In this document: piece by piece, positions 44,266 to 54,977 of the stretch
How the letters are laid out: each line of letters begins with the position of its first letter
Position numbering within the stretch: position 1 is the first letter of the stretch
NCBI RefSeq assembly: GCF_027887165.1
Contig: NC_077235.1
Coordinates: forward strand, 6,509,378 to 6,573,377
Source: Monodelphis domestica
Lineage: Eukaryota; Chordata; Mammalia; Didelphimorphia; Didelphidae
Direction of reading: 5' to 3'
DNA length: 64,000 bases
Program-made: the position numbers and the translations under genes
The notes under the pieces: generated by a model
Database searches by the model: none
Told to the model about the DNA's origin: nothing
What the model saw: the letters and a program-made list of their open reading frames with translations, nothing else

Positions 44266-44730
44266 TTTCTTCTCAGAAAATATACAAATCAAATGTCCCT
44301 GTCCTTGTGCAATATGTGTCCCTTTTGTTGGGAGTTTAAAAAGCAATATTGCAGGAAGAATCTGGTTAGAATTTCCTTGGATTACAAAAGCTGCATTTTG
44401 GATGTGTTCAGTTAATGAACCACTGAAAGTTAGCAGGTTTGAGGTCCAGTAATTGATATAACTATTATGATTCAGTGTCTGTTTGCTGTGTGTTTTCATG
44501 CTAATCAGATTATCATGAGGGAAAAATCCCCAACAACAAAGCCCTAGACTGGAACATGTCAACTGATGTTCTGGGAGAGAAACAGAATATTGGAGATACA
44601 CAAACTGGGAGAACAGAAAGCCTCTAAATGCCTTTCTTCATCTCTGTTAGCAGAGGTGTTTAGGACTTTTTTGATAGCTAATAGCCATGAGGAGGGCATG
44701 CCTGTGTAAAAGTCACCCTGCAATTTGACC
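44266..44730. other. Unique non-coding sequence
   Basis: Nothing recognised beyond the edge of the array. Confidence 0.35.
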
Positions 44731-44734
44731 AGCT

Positions 44735-44870
44735 TCTGGTCTCAGCCATTTACTGCCTGTGTGCTTTGGGGTGGGGGTAGTCAGTTAACCTTCCCAGGCC
44801 TCAGTTTCCCATCTGTAAACTGAGCAAGATCAGCTGATGAGCTCTAAGGACCCTTCCAATTCTAAATATG
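44735..44870 (+). mobile_element. MIR SINE fragment
   Basis: 'cttctggtctcagccattta', 'ctgcctgtgtgctttggggt', 'ggcctcagtttcccatctgt' and 'gacccttccaattctaaata' follow MIR order. Confidence 0.75.
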
Positions 44871-45309
44871 ATATTATGAAACCAACAAATCTACCTTTTT
44901 CACTTGAATTTCAGGCTTGAAATACATTTTCAATTCAAGCTGCTTCTCCCCTGGCTCCAGGTTCAGCCCCAAAGCCTGTTCTCCAAAGCCATTAAAGGAA
45001 GTGATTTTAGATGTATCATGTGGGTGGAAAGAAGCCAGGAGGGGTTCTACATTAGGCACTTCCATCCTCCTTGCAGGGGAGAACACAGCACTCTGCCATG
45101 GGAACTGATAAGAAGCCTCAGGCGAGAAGTGCTTTCCCTGTCTGGGGAAAAGGCTTTAGACCTTCCTGAGTATATCTGCTTCAAAAACCAAATCAAAGTT
45201 CTTGAAATGTGGCTGTCTCAGTCTGTTCCACCTGGGCTCCTTATTTCAACTTGAGGACGTTGGGGAGAGGGGCTGCCATGGGAAACAACAGAGCTTTACA
45301 CTGTAGAGT
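44871..45309. other. Unique non-coding sequence
   Basis: The frame 44904-45254 is open but has no domain. A weak acceptor ('cacttgaatttcag', 44,914) precedes it without a matching donor that I trust. Confidence 0.3.
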
Positions 45310-46200
45310 GAAATGCCCCAGGGGCATCTCAAACTCACCCTCTATAAAACAGAATTCATCATCTTCTTCCTTGTAAACTTCTGTTTCCTCCCAACTTCAT
45401 TATTTCTTTGGAGAGCATCACCATTGTTCCACTCACCTGGATTTCCAACCAAGAACAACTCATCTTCAGCTCCTCCTTGTCTCTAATCGTTCCCCTCACA
45501 CCAAAGACTCCATCTCCACAACACCTGGCCCAGCTGTCCTCTTCTCTCTACTCACATCACAATCATCTAGTTTGGACCTTCAGCACCTCTCAGCCAGAAC
45601 ATCACAGTAGCCTCCTAATTACTCTGCTTGTACTCTCTGCAGAGCTTCCATGTCAGGATTCCCAAAGCAGAGCTCTGATCGTGTGCCTCCCTTGTTTAAG
45701 AAGCTTCAGTAGCTCCCTATTGCCTCTAAGATAAAATATAAATGGCTCTGTTTGGCATTTAAAGTCTTTCACAAATAAAGGCAGAGAGGTGGGTGAGCCA
45801 TCTTTTCAGGGTGGAACCAGACCATGGCCATCTCTAGGACTCTCTTTTACATATTACTTTCCCTAACACACTTTTTGGTCCAGTCAAATGAGCCTTCATT
45901 CTGTTTTCCACCTCTGAGGTCTGCCTCCCATGCCAAGGATGATTCACATCCTCACTTTTCCTTCTTGAAACCCTTATATCTCATCAGGCCAAAGCTCAAA
46001 CTTTTTCATGAGGCCTTTCCTGCTTCCTCCAGTTTTTACTATTCTCACAATTCCTTTGCACTATATGTATGTATGTATGCATGCATACACACTTGTAGAT
46101 TTCTATATAGAGATCTCTACATCTTGAGTTTGTTTACCTTTGAGTCAAATCTATACTCCTAGTAGCATAAGTCCCTCAAGGACAGAAACTGCCTCCAAAT
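45310..46200 (+). mobile_element. L2 LINE, ORF2 C-terminal region and 3' UTR
   Basis: 'gcatctcaaactcaccctct', 'ttcatcatcttcttccttgt', 'tagctccctattgcctctaa', 'ctgtttggcatttaaagtct', 'tttcatgaggcctttcctgc' and 'agtccctcaaggacagaaac' follow the L2 ORF2 end and 3' UTR in order for nearly 900 bp. The two frames (45408-45734, 45824-46162) are decayed pieces. A short TATG/CATG run is at 46,067-46,090. Confidence 0.75.
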
Positions 46201-48049
46201 CAAGAATCAAGTCCTAGACTCTGCCAGGTGAAAAGAATCTCAGTTTCCATACTCCTTCAACCCATGACCGAAAAGAGGTACCAGCTCTGAGACAAGTAGG
46301 CATATCACTTTAGCTTGGAGACTCCCAAAGATGGGCAAACCCCCAGCCCATAACTCCTCGTCCTCTATTCTATTATTTCTTTTTTTGCCTTTGAATTCCC
46401 ACTGACTAGCACAGTAGCTGGCAAATAGTCCAGAGGTCAGCCATAGTTCTAGATCTCTAGCTAGAAGGGAGCTCTGAGTGGGGCCAGGGTCCTGAGTTCT
46501 GGGGGAGGCGATGCCTTGTGTGAGACATAAGGTGGTAAGCCTGACATCTAAAAATGCGTGTTGAATTGCTGTCTAACTTGGTTCAAAGGCAATGGATCAC
46601 TCAGTCCCAGCACTGATTCTATTCCAACAGGATAATCAGCAAAAGCAGATTCACTCCCTGCCCTTACTCAACAAGTCAAGGGCTTGAGCTTTTGCCCTCC
46701 AGACTCCTTTAAGTCCTTTTGCACTAGATTGTTGACAGAATCCTAGCTCCTTGGGTAGAGCATCCCCTAGATAAACAAATAGTCCAGGTTCTAAAGGCTG
46801 GGACTTGCTAAGGAAAGGAGCATCTAGAATTGAGGGTAAAGCTTGGAACTTAGCAGGGAGGGTGCTCTAGAAAGGTCAGCAGAGAGCCAGTCTGGGGAAT
46901 GAAAGTCCCGGGAAAGGACAATGCTCCCATTGGGCTGGCCTTGGAAAGTCCAGCCGGAATCTGGAGAGAGGATCAATTGTCTAGTCTCCTCTCCTGTAGC
47001 TCTTGAGCTGTAACCAAGCTGTAGCAAAAGCCACTGTCTCGTCTCAACAGTGGCCTCTTGTGGAACACAACTTGTCGGTCCCACCGTTGCTGATTCTGAA
47101 GCCCAGTGGCCTTGCCTTGGTCCTGCAGAAATCATTGGGGGTCCAGGTAGGACCCGAGGGACCTCACACAGGGGTATGTCACCCCTGGAAACAGCCCATC
47201 AGGCAAAGAAGTGTCTGTCCGGCTCCGCATGCCTCAGGTTGCTTTCTGGGATGGGAGGCTTCTAAGGAACTATCCATTCAGAGAGGCAGAGAGAATACCA
47301 CAGAGAAAGATCCCGGGCAACATCCACAAGGACTCCAGTCCTGGCCATGGAAAGAACAACCAGGCTAGCAAAAATGGCAATGGATAAATAGAAAGCTGTT
47401 GACCGTTGTCTAATTCTACTGAGCAAGCTTAGCCCGGCAGAAGGATGTGGAAATATACCTGGCTCCCTTCCTTTCAAAGGAGCGGGACCCTGTGTGGGCA
47501 GCCCTGCACCTTCTGGGAGGGTGGGTATCCCTGTGGGTTGTTGGTCAGCTTGGGGGAACAGGTTCCCCCATCTCTCCTCCCCCCTTTTCTTTTATTTTAT
47601 TCTTTGAGCAGGAACAGGCGAAGTAAAAAACAAAACATCAAATTTTTGAAGTAGTAAGCAATTCCGAGCCACCTTTCCCTATGAGATTGAGGGAGGGAGA
47701 AAGGGAAGAATGCAGCCAAGTCTTAGCCCTTCTCAGTAAAGGGGCTCCTCGGGCAGGTTTCCCCTCCTAACCCTGGCCCTGGGGCTGGGGGCTAGGCTTT
47801 CAGGGGAGTCTGCAGCTTGAGCAAAGGCCTGGAGGTTGGTCCTAGCTACTAAGGCTCTTTTTCTAAGTCCTGCTGAGGCTCTCTCCATCTTCCTTGCCCC
47901 TAGTCACGTCCCTGTCCCTGTCTGAGTCCCCCTCCTTCATGGCTGCTCTGCAGTAAATTTTTTTTTCATTGCCTCCATCTCCCCGCACTAAAGCACTAAG
48001 CAAAAAGCTTTAGTGGGGAGGAGGGGGGAAAGGGAAAGGGGAAAGTGGT
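46201..48049. other. Unique sequence upstream of the CpG island
   Basis: About 1.8 kb with no recognised repeat. Moderately G/C-rich. Overlapping frames around 46,824-47,368 lack domains and clear splice signals. Confidence 0.4.
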
Positions 48050-48299
48050 AAATACTGGTCCCCTTAACCCCCCCAAAGTTGGGGGGCGTTGGGGGAGAGG
48101 GAGTTCACCTCTCCCTGCTATACTGCGACAGCGGGAGGGGCTAGGTGGCTCTTCTAAGGTGCCCTCCCCCCGGGGGGCTCCAGCCACCAAAGGGTTAAGA
48201 GGCCCCGCCTTCCCACCCCCACCAAGTGTTTGCGTCTTTGCTTGCGCGGGCTCCCGACTCTTGAAATAGACTGCGGCGCTCCCAGCGCGCCAATCCCTT

Positions 48300-48591
48300 T
48301 GCCGTCGTTCCTCCCCTTCCCTTCCCTTCCCGTCGGCGGAGCTCCGCACTCCGCTGACCCCCTCTTCCACCTCTTCCTCTGCTGCCTGCCACAGCTCTTG
48401 TGGCAGGCAGCCCACCTGCCTGCCTCCGGGCAGGCACTCTCCCAGCTCGCAGCTCCAAGCTAGCGGAGCTGGGGGAAACCTGCTCCTGCACCGCTGTCCC
48501 AACAGCTCAGCTCCGACTCGCCCCGACTGTCTGCCCGGGACTCCAGAGAATCCTGTCCAGCCCGACCCAGCGACCGTGCGCTCTTCTCTAG
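48300..48591 (+). other. Candidate non-coding first exon
   Basis: This follows the CCAAT box and ends at TAG|GTAGGT (donor GT at 48592). There is no ATG on the plus strand between 48,241 and 48,591, so it would be 5' UTR only. It contains two adjacent perfect hairpins (48381-48436). The start is unknown; 48,300 is a guess from the CCAAT position. Confidence 0.35.
48381..48436 (+). repeat. Two adjacent perfect hairpins
   Basis: Hairpin 1 has a 13-bp stem, gctgcctgccaca with tgtggcaggcagc, and a 5-nt loop (48381-48393 / 48399-48411). Hairpin 2 has an 8-bp stem, tgcctgcc with ggcaggca, closed by a TCCG loop (48417-48424 / 48429-48436). As RNA the second loop is UCCG with a C-G closing pair, the UNCG class of very stable tetraloops. 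The TGCCTGCC arm occurs in both hairpins, so alternative pairing is possible. Confidence 0.85.
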
Positions 48592-49469
48592 GTAGGTGGT
48601 GTGGGGATGCGCGGTGCTCGCTGCTCCCCCAAAATGGAGCCCGAGAGGTGAGCGGGCATCCAAGTACACATTCCCTTCTCTCCCGAACATCAGCACACAG
48701 CCCAGGGCAGACTGGGGGGGGGGGGAGCTCCCGGGGACACAAAAACCGGGCGAGGTGAGGCAGGCAGGCAAGGAGAGCCCAGCCGGGATGGTTCTAGTCT
48801 CCTGTGTTTATCCTGCTCTGTCTCATCCCGTCCTGGGAAACCTGTTGCACTCGCAAAAAATTCTGCAAAGAGAATTGGGGACCCACCGGGAAGCGTGTGC
48901 GAAGGGAACAAAGTTGTCAGCTAAAAATAGAAAAATAGAAACTGCCTAGGGCTTACCGCCCGCCCTTTGGCTACTCTGGGAATGGGAAGTGGGGAGATGC
49001 CCGGAGACCAACATGCGGGGAGCTTTGCGCACCCACGGGAGCTGCGGCCAGGGCTTTGGGGAGATCTTAGTGGACCAAATGTGGGGCAATTTGCGCACCC
49101 AAAGGAAATAGGAGAGCCCCAGAGCTGTGGGAATGCCTGCATTCACTTTAGCCAACAAGTTTTCCCCCCAAGGAGCCCGCACTCGGAGCTGCCTTGTGCT
49201 GTCTGATTTTTGGACAGCGGCGGCTTGGATCCTGCAGGCTGCCTGGGCTCAGTTTGTGGTTTTAAAATGGTCTCCCAACACTCAAGCGCGCCCCAAAACA
49301 CACAGCTACACAATAGCTCAAATAAGCGCGACGCAAACAAACACAAACCCTTTAGCTCCATCGATCGCACATCTCTGGATTCCTAAGCTTTGCGCTCTTG
49401 GCGCAAGCTCGGCAGCAGTGATTTGCGATCCAAAGCCTTGCTTGAGAGCAAGCGGCTTCAGATTTCGGG

Positions 49470-49611
49470 GAGCCCTTTTGCTCCCCCAAATCCCCTGCAA
49501 GTAAAAAAGAAGACTCCGAGCCCCCCCCGCAAAAAAAGGGGAGGCTAGCGGAGCAACGAGGTTCCCCAGCAGTGCGTCGGAGAGAGAGATGAACCGAAGG
49601 CTTACCTCCAG
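49470..49611 (+). other. Candidate alternative first exon
   Basis: It ends at a strong donor, CAG|GTAAGG (GT at 49612). An ATG at 49589 would give seven codons before the splice site. It lies in the right half of the CpG island. The start is not defined. Evidence is limited to the donor and the island. Confidence 0.25.
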
Positions 49612-49950
49612 GTAAGGGAGTGTGATTTCTTTCGCGATCTCGCCTCCGAGCAATCAGACACACACAAACACATACAGGTACATATACACACGTTCGTTCC
49701 GCAGTCTCCGAGAACTTCGTCTGTATCCGCCACCTTCCCTGGCGTGGTCCTTGCAGCCCCCAAGGAGCAGCCTTTGAAATTGGGCGTTGGTTCTCCTTAA
49801 GAGACTGCAAGCATCACGTTGGGAAACTACAGGGCACTGAGGGGGTCTTTGAGAAGCCCTCCAAAAAACCGGTTCTCTGAATAAAAGCCGACGCAATTCC
49901 TTAGTGCGCCCAGCCATGCCGAGGGCTGGAAGAAGCAACAAGCCGCACTC

Positions 49951-50214
49951 CAAGGCTCTACAAAGCAGCTACAGGTAGTTGGGTTGTTTATTGCTACGGA
50001 ATGAGCAATCTAGGGGAGCCCAGAGGCAGGTGGCAGGCACAGGAGCCAGTCCTTAGCTAGCAATCTAGCAATCCCACCCGCCTGCCTGGCTGCTCTCCCC
50101 TTTGCCAATGGGTTAGCAGATCCTGTCCAGTAACACCCCCTCAGGGAGCAGGTAACATTGGCATTGAGCCAGGGGGTGGTTATTTGGTCTTCTCGGTGTT
50201 AATAAATTCCTCCT
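49951..50214. other. Unique sequence between island and satellite
   Basis: Nothing recognised. It leads into the C/T-rich array. Confidence 0.4.
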
Positions 50215-50239
50215 GCCCCCACCTCATTTCTCCTTCACC

Positions 50240-50592
50240 CCCACCCCTCTCTGTCTCCTCCCCACCTCCTCCCCATCCCACTCCCTCCTCCCCACCCCTC
50301 TCTGTCTCCTCCCCACCTCCTCCCCATCCCACTCCCTCCTCCCCACCCCTCTCTGTCTCCTCCCCACCTCCTCCCCATCCCACTCCCTCCTCCCCACCCC
50401 TCTCTGTCTCCTCCCCACCTCCTCCCCATCCCACTCCCTCCTCCCCACCCCTCTCTGTCTCCTCCCCACCTCCTCCCCATCCCACTCCCTCCTCCCCACC
50501 CCTCTCTGTCTCCTCCCCACCTCCTCCCCATCCCACTCCCTCCTCCCCACCCCTCTCTGTCTCCTCCCCACCTCCTCTCCATCCTACTCCCT
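50240..50592. repeat. 51-bp minisatellite, seven copies
   Basis: The word 'tctgtctcctccccacctcc' recurs with G at 50253, 50304, 50355, 50406, 50457, 50508 and 50559, an exact 51-bp spacing with nearly identical units. Because 51 is 17 codons, several frames stay open on both strands. Homogeneity implies recent expansion. Confidence 0.97.
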
Positions 50593-51779
50593 CCTCCCCA
50601 CCACTAACCCCACCCTTCTCTGTCTCCTCCTCCCTCCTCCCCACTCTTCCAGCCTCCTCTCTACTCCTCAGGCCCCCCTCCCCACTTCCATGGCTCCCAC
50701 TCAACCATTCCCACCACATTTCCCCCTCCTCCCCATTCCCTCACCCCCACCTCAGTCTCCTCTTCCTCCCTACCCTATTTTCTTCCTCCCCACCCCATTC
50801 CCCATTCCTCCCCACTCCTTCACCCCCACCCCTCTCTGTCTCCTCCCCACCTCCTCCCCATCCTACTCCCTCCTCCCCACCGATAACCCCACCCTTCTCT
50901 GTCTCCCCCTCCCTCCTCCCCACTCTTCCAGCCTCCTCTCTACTCCTCAGGCCCCCCTCCCCACTTCCATGGCTCCCACCCTCACCACATTTCCCCCTCC
51001 TCCCCATTCCCTCACCCCCACCTCACTCTCCTCTTCTTCCCCACCCTATTTTCTTCTTCCTTCCCACCCCATTCCCCATCCCTCCCCACTCCTTCACCCC
51101 CACCCCTCTCTGTCTCCTCCCCACTCTCTTTCCCCGCTCCTCCCCTCTCCACTCTTCTAGCCTCTCTACTCCTTAGGCCCCCTCCCCACTTCCATGGCTC
51201 CCACTCAACCATTCCCACCACATTTCCCCCTCCTCCCCATTCCCTCACCCCCACCTCAGTCTCCTCTTCCTCCCCACCCTATTTTCTTCCTCCCCACCCC
51301 ATTCCCCATTCCTCCCCACTCCTTCACCCCACCCCTCTCTGTCCCCTCCTCACTCTATTCTCCACCTCCTCCCCATCCCATTCTCTCTTCCCCACCCCAC
51401 TCTCTCTGACCCTACTCCCCCACTTCATTCCTCCCTCCTCCCCACTCTTCCAGCCCCCTCTCTACTCCTCAGCCTCCCTCCCCACTTCCATGGCTCCACC
51501 CCCCATTCTCATCCCATTCCCCCCACCTCCCCACTCTCCTTTTCTCCACCCCTATCTGTCTTCTTCCTACTACATTCCCCACCCCCTCCCCATCCCTCTC
51601 CCTCTTTTGTCCCCACTCCTTCATCCCCACCCCATTTTCTTCTTCCTCCCCATCCTATCCCTCATTCCTCCCTACTCCATCACCCCCACCCCTTTCTCTG
51701 TCTCCTCCCCACTCCATTCTCCACCTCCCCATCCCACTCCCTCCTCCCCACTCCACTCTCTCTGCTCCTCCTCCCTCCT

Positions 51780-52660
51780 CTCCACTCTTCCAGCCTCCTC
51801 TCTACTCCTCAGTCCCCCTCCCCACCTCTATGGCTCTCACCATTCCTACCACATTTCCCCCTCCTCCCCACTCCCTCACCCCCACCCCCACCTCACTCTC
51901 CTATTCTTCCCCACCCCATTTTCATCCTCCTCTCCACCCTATCCCTCATTCCTCCCTACTCCATCACCCCCACCCCTTTCTCTGTCTCCTCCCCACTCCA
52001 TTCTCCACCTCCCCATCCCACTCCCTCCTCCCCACTCCACTCTCTCTACTCCTCCTCCCTCCTCTCCACTCTTCCAACCTCCTCTCTACTCCTCAGTCCC
52101 CCTCCCCACCTCTATGGCTCTCACCATTCCTACCACATTTCCCCCTCCTCCCCACTCCCTCACCCCCACCCCCACCTCACTCTCCTATTCTTCCCCACCC
52201 CATTTTCATCCTCCTCTCCACCCTATACCTCATTCCTCCCTACTCCATCACCCCCACCCCTTTCTCTGTCTCCTCCCCACTCCATTCTCCACCTCCCCAT
52301 CCCACTCTCTCCTCCCCACTCCACTCTCTCTGCTCCTCCTCCCTCCTCTCCACTCTTCCAACCTCCTCTCTACTCCTCAGTCCCCCTCCCCACCTCTATG
52401 GCTCTCACCATTCCTACCACATTTCCCCCTCCTCCCCACTCCCTCACCCCCACCCCCACCTCACTCTCCTATTCTTCCCCACCCCATTTTCATCCTCCTC
52501 TCCACCCTATACCTCATTCCTCCCTACTCCATCACCCCCACCCCTTTCTCTGTCTCCTCCCCACTCCATTCTCCACCTCCCCATCCCATTCCCTCCTCCC
52601 CACCCCACTCTCTCTGTCCCTCACTGCACTCCTCCACTCCATTCCTCCCTCCTCCCCACT
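51780..52660. repeat. 285-bp higher-order units, three copies
   Basis: The landmark 'ctctatggctctcaccattc' occurs at 51828, 52113 and 52398 with exact 285-bp steps, and the intervening text is nearly identical. This is the youngest part of the higher-order array. Confidence 0.95.
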
Positions 52661-54250
52661 CTTCTAGCCCCCTCTCTATTCCTCAGGCCCCCTGCCCACT
52701 TCCATGGCTCCACTTCTCCATTCCCACCCCATTTTCCCCTCTTCCCCACTCTCTTCTTCCTCACCCCTCTCTCTGTCTTCTTCCTACTCCATTCCTCACC
52801 ACCTCCCTATCCCTCTCCCTCTTTCTGTCCCCACTCCTTCACCCCCACCCCATTCTCCTCCTCTTCCCCACCCTATCCCCCATTCCTTCCTACTCCTTCA
52901 CCCCCACCCTTCTCTGTCTCCTCCCCACTCCATTCTCCACCTCTTCCCCTCCCACTCCTTCCTCCCCACCCCACTCTCTGTGCCCCTCACTGCACTCCCC
53001 CATTCCATTCCTCCCTTCTCCCCACTCTTCCAGTCCCCTCTCTACTCTTCAGGCCCCCTGCCCACTTCCATGGCTCCACTCCCCCATTCCCACCCCATTT
53101 CCCCCTCCTCCCCAATCCCTCACTCCCACCCCACTCTCTTCTTCCCTATACCTTTCTCCTCTTCCTCCCCATTCCATTCCTCCCTCCTCCACACCACCCC
53201 ACTCTCTTGTCTCCTCCCCACCCCACCTCCTCTCCATCCCACTCCCTTCTTTCCTTCCTATTCCTTCACCCTACTCTCCTCCTCTTCCAAACCCTATTCC
53301 TCCTTACTCCCCCTCCTCTTCCATTCCTCTTCTCCTTATTCCCCATTCTTCTTCACTCTGGCACCCCCACCCTATAATCTGTCTCCTCTGTACCCTATTC
53401 CCTACCTTCTCCCAAACCTATTCCCCCACCGCTAATCCCACTTTATTTTCTCCTCCTCTACTCATCTAGCTCCCTCCCCACTCTGTCAGCCCTTCCCCCA
53501 CTACCCAGGTCTCTACTTTACTCCCCCAGCCCTCACTCCAACTCCTTGGCTCTTCAGCCTCTATCCATGAACCCCTGCCTCATTCGCTAAGCCCAAGAGC
53601 CCACAATATCCCACCCCTCACCCACCACACTCTACTGGCCCCTTTCCCCACTTTCCCCCAACCCCACTTTCTCAGCCCTCCACTTCCTACTGCGGCCCCT
53701 ATCCCACTCCTTCAGCCCTTCACCACTCCCCAGGCCACTACTCTAATCTCCCAGGCCCCTGCCTCATTCTTCTGGCCCTGCTACTTATCTGTACTCCACC
53801 TACTCACCTGGACCCTTACCCCAATCCCCACTCTACTCCCTCAGCCCCCATCCTACTTCCCCAGCCCCTCACTCACTTCCCTGGCTCCCCTTTATTAACG
53901 AGGCCCTCATCACACTTTCCTACCCTATTCCTCCTTCCTCCTCACTCCCCTGGCCCCCACCCTACTCCTCCCACCTCACTCCACTCCTCTGCCCCCCCAC
54001 TCCACTTTCCTGGCCCTGTCCTCATTCCACTCCCCAGTCACCTACCCCACTCTCCCCCTCTCCTGTCCCCCACCTCACTTCTCCATCCTATTCCCCCCTT
54101 ATTCCCAATTCCCTGCCCCATGCCCTTGGCCCCTGCCCCCCTTCCCCCTCCCCTCCCCCACATCCCCCTTCTCCATCCCATTTCCCCATTCCCCTGCCCC
54201 ATGCCCTTGGCACCCATCCCACTCCACTTCCCCCTTACTCCTTCCCCCAT

Positions 54251-54870
54251 TGAAAAGGGACTCAGATTGGCAGAATGGGCAAGTTAGGTAAAGAAATAGT
54301 ATACACAAATGAATGCTCTTGCACACCCACACATGTAGTCTCCCTCAGCTTAGAGGGGCTGCCCCCTTGAATTGGGTGGGCTCCTTGGCAGGAGCCAAAC
54401 AATAAAATTCCAGAAGAGGCTGAAGCTGGCTTAGCAGCCCTCTGAGTTCCTGGATAGGGCTGAGCTGATGGTAAAGTATAGCCTTTGGGCTGCAAGGAGG
54501 CACAGCCAAACAGCTTCTGGGCTGGCTCTGTAGCTGGCAGCTCAGGGAACAGGCCATGGGAGGGGGAGGACTTTCCAACAGAGTATATACCCAGAAACGG
54601 TGAGGGTGATGGAGTATACCTTGTGAGTTTGCATTCTTAACTGGGGATAGATGCCAGCTCCTGGGACGGGCAGATTTCTGTGGCCCCACAATTGCTTACT
54701 GAGTCCAGCCCTCCCCTACCTTGCCACTTTCTTTCTTCAGCATGGCAATGATTAGAATGAATACAGTTTTGCTGGATGCAGTATATGATACACGGCTTAG
54801 CCAAGGGTGCCACAGTCTGCCCAAAACCCATGGGGGCCTCGCTGAAGAGGGAGGAGGGTTTTGCCCCTCC
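54251..54870. other. Unique non-coding sequence
   Basis: No repeat family recognised. Minus frames at 54345-54956 overlap and lack domains. Confidence 0.35.
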
Positions 54871-54890
54871 CCCCAACTTGCCTTGCACTG

Positions 54891-54976
54891 TATAAATGCC
54901 ACTTCTTGACTTAACTGTTTAGCAGCATGGAGCTGTCTCCTATGGAATGGCCTCAAACTAATCCCTCAGTCATGCA
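54891..54976 (+). promoter_or_regulatory. Candidate TATA promoter and short first exon
   Basis: TATAAA at 54891-54896 follows a C-rich box ('cccctccccccaac'). A GTAAGT donor stands at 54977. The ATG at 54927 would code M-E-L-S-P-M-E-W... for 50 nt, but it lies only about 30 bp from the TATA box, so its leader would be very short. I recognise no protein. It may be a non-coding exon or chance. Confidence 0.25.
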
Positions 54977-54977
54977 G

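Larger units (their letters stand above)
48050..49950. promoter_or_regulatory. CpG island, candidate promoter
   Basis: The only long CpG-dense stretch in the window, with many CG dinucleotides, for example 'ctgcggcgctcccagcgcgc' and 'cccgtcggcggagctccgc'. It has a CCAAT box at 48290-48294 and no TATA box nearby, as in broad housekeeping or developmental promoters. Two plus-strand donors lie inside it (48592 and 49612). The strand of the gene is inferred from these donors. The 248-codon minus frame at 47996-48742 is most likely a product of the high G/C content. Confidence 0.7.
50215..54250. repeat. 4-kb C/T-rich satellite with higher-order structure
   Basis: Almost no G on the plus strand, with tandem 'cctcctccccac'-type words throughout. 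A landmark, 'tccatggctc' or 'tctatggctc', recurs at about 50690, 50966, 51192, 51488, 51828, 52113, 52398, 52704 and 53069. This gives a higher-order period of roughly 225-365 bp, exactly 285 for two steps. Order fades after about 53,480, though C-richness continues to 54,250. Pro/Ser/His-rich frames (up to 659 codons) arise because G-free C/T-rich DNA rarely makes stops and the units are multiples of three. Confidence 0.95.

Noticed and set aside
47996..48742. A 248-codon minus frame over the CpG island
   Set aside because: High G/C lowers stop frequency. It has no domain, overlaps frames in other phases, and the splice donors here are on the plus strand.
51490..53469. A 659-codon plus frame, with 515- and 330-codon companions
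   Set aside because: Pro/Ser/His low complexity from G-free C/T-rich satellite DNA. Several frames on both strands are open at once and the units are multiples of three. No domain, promoter or conserved start.
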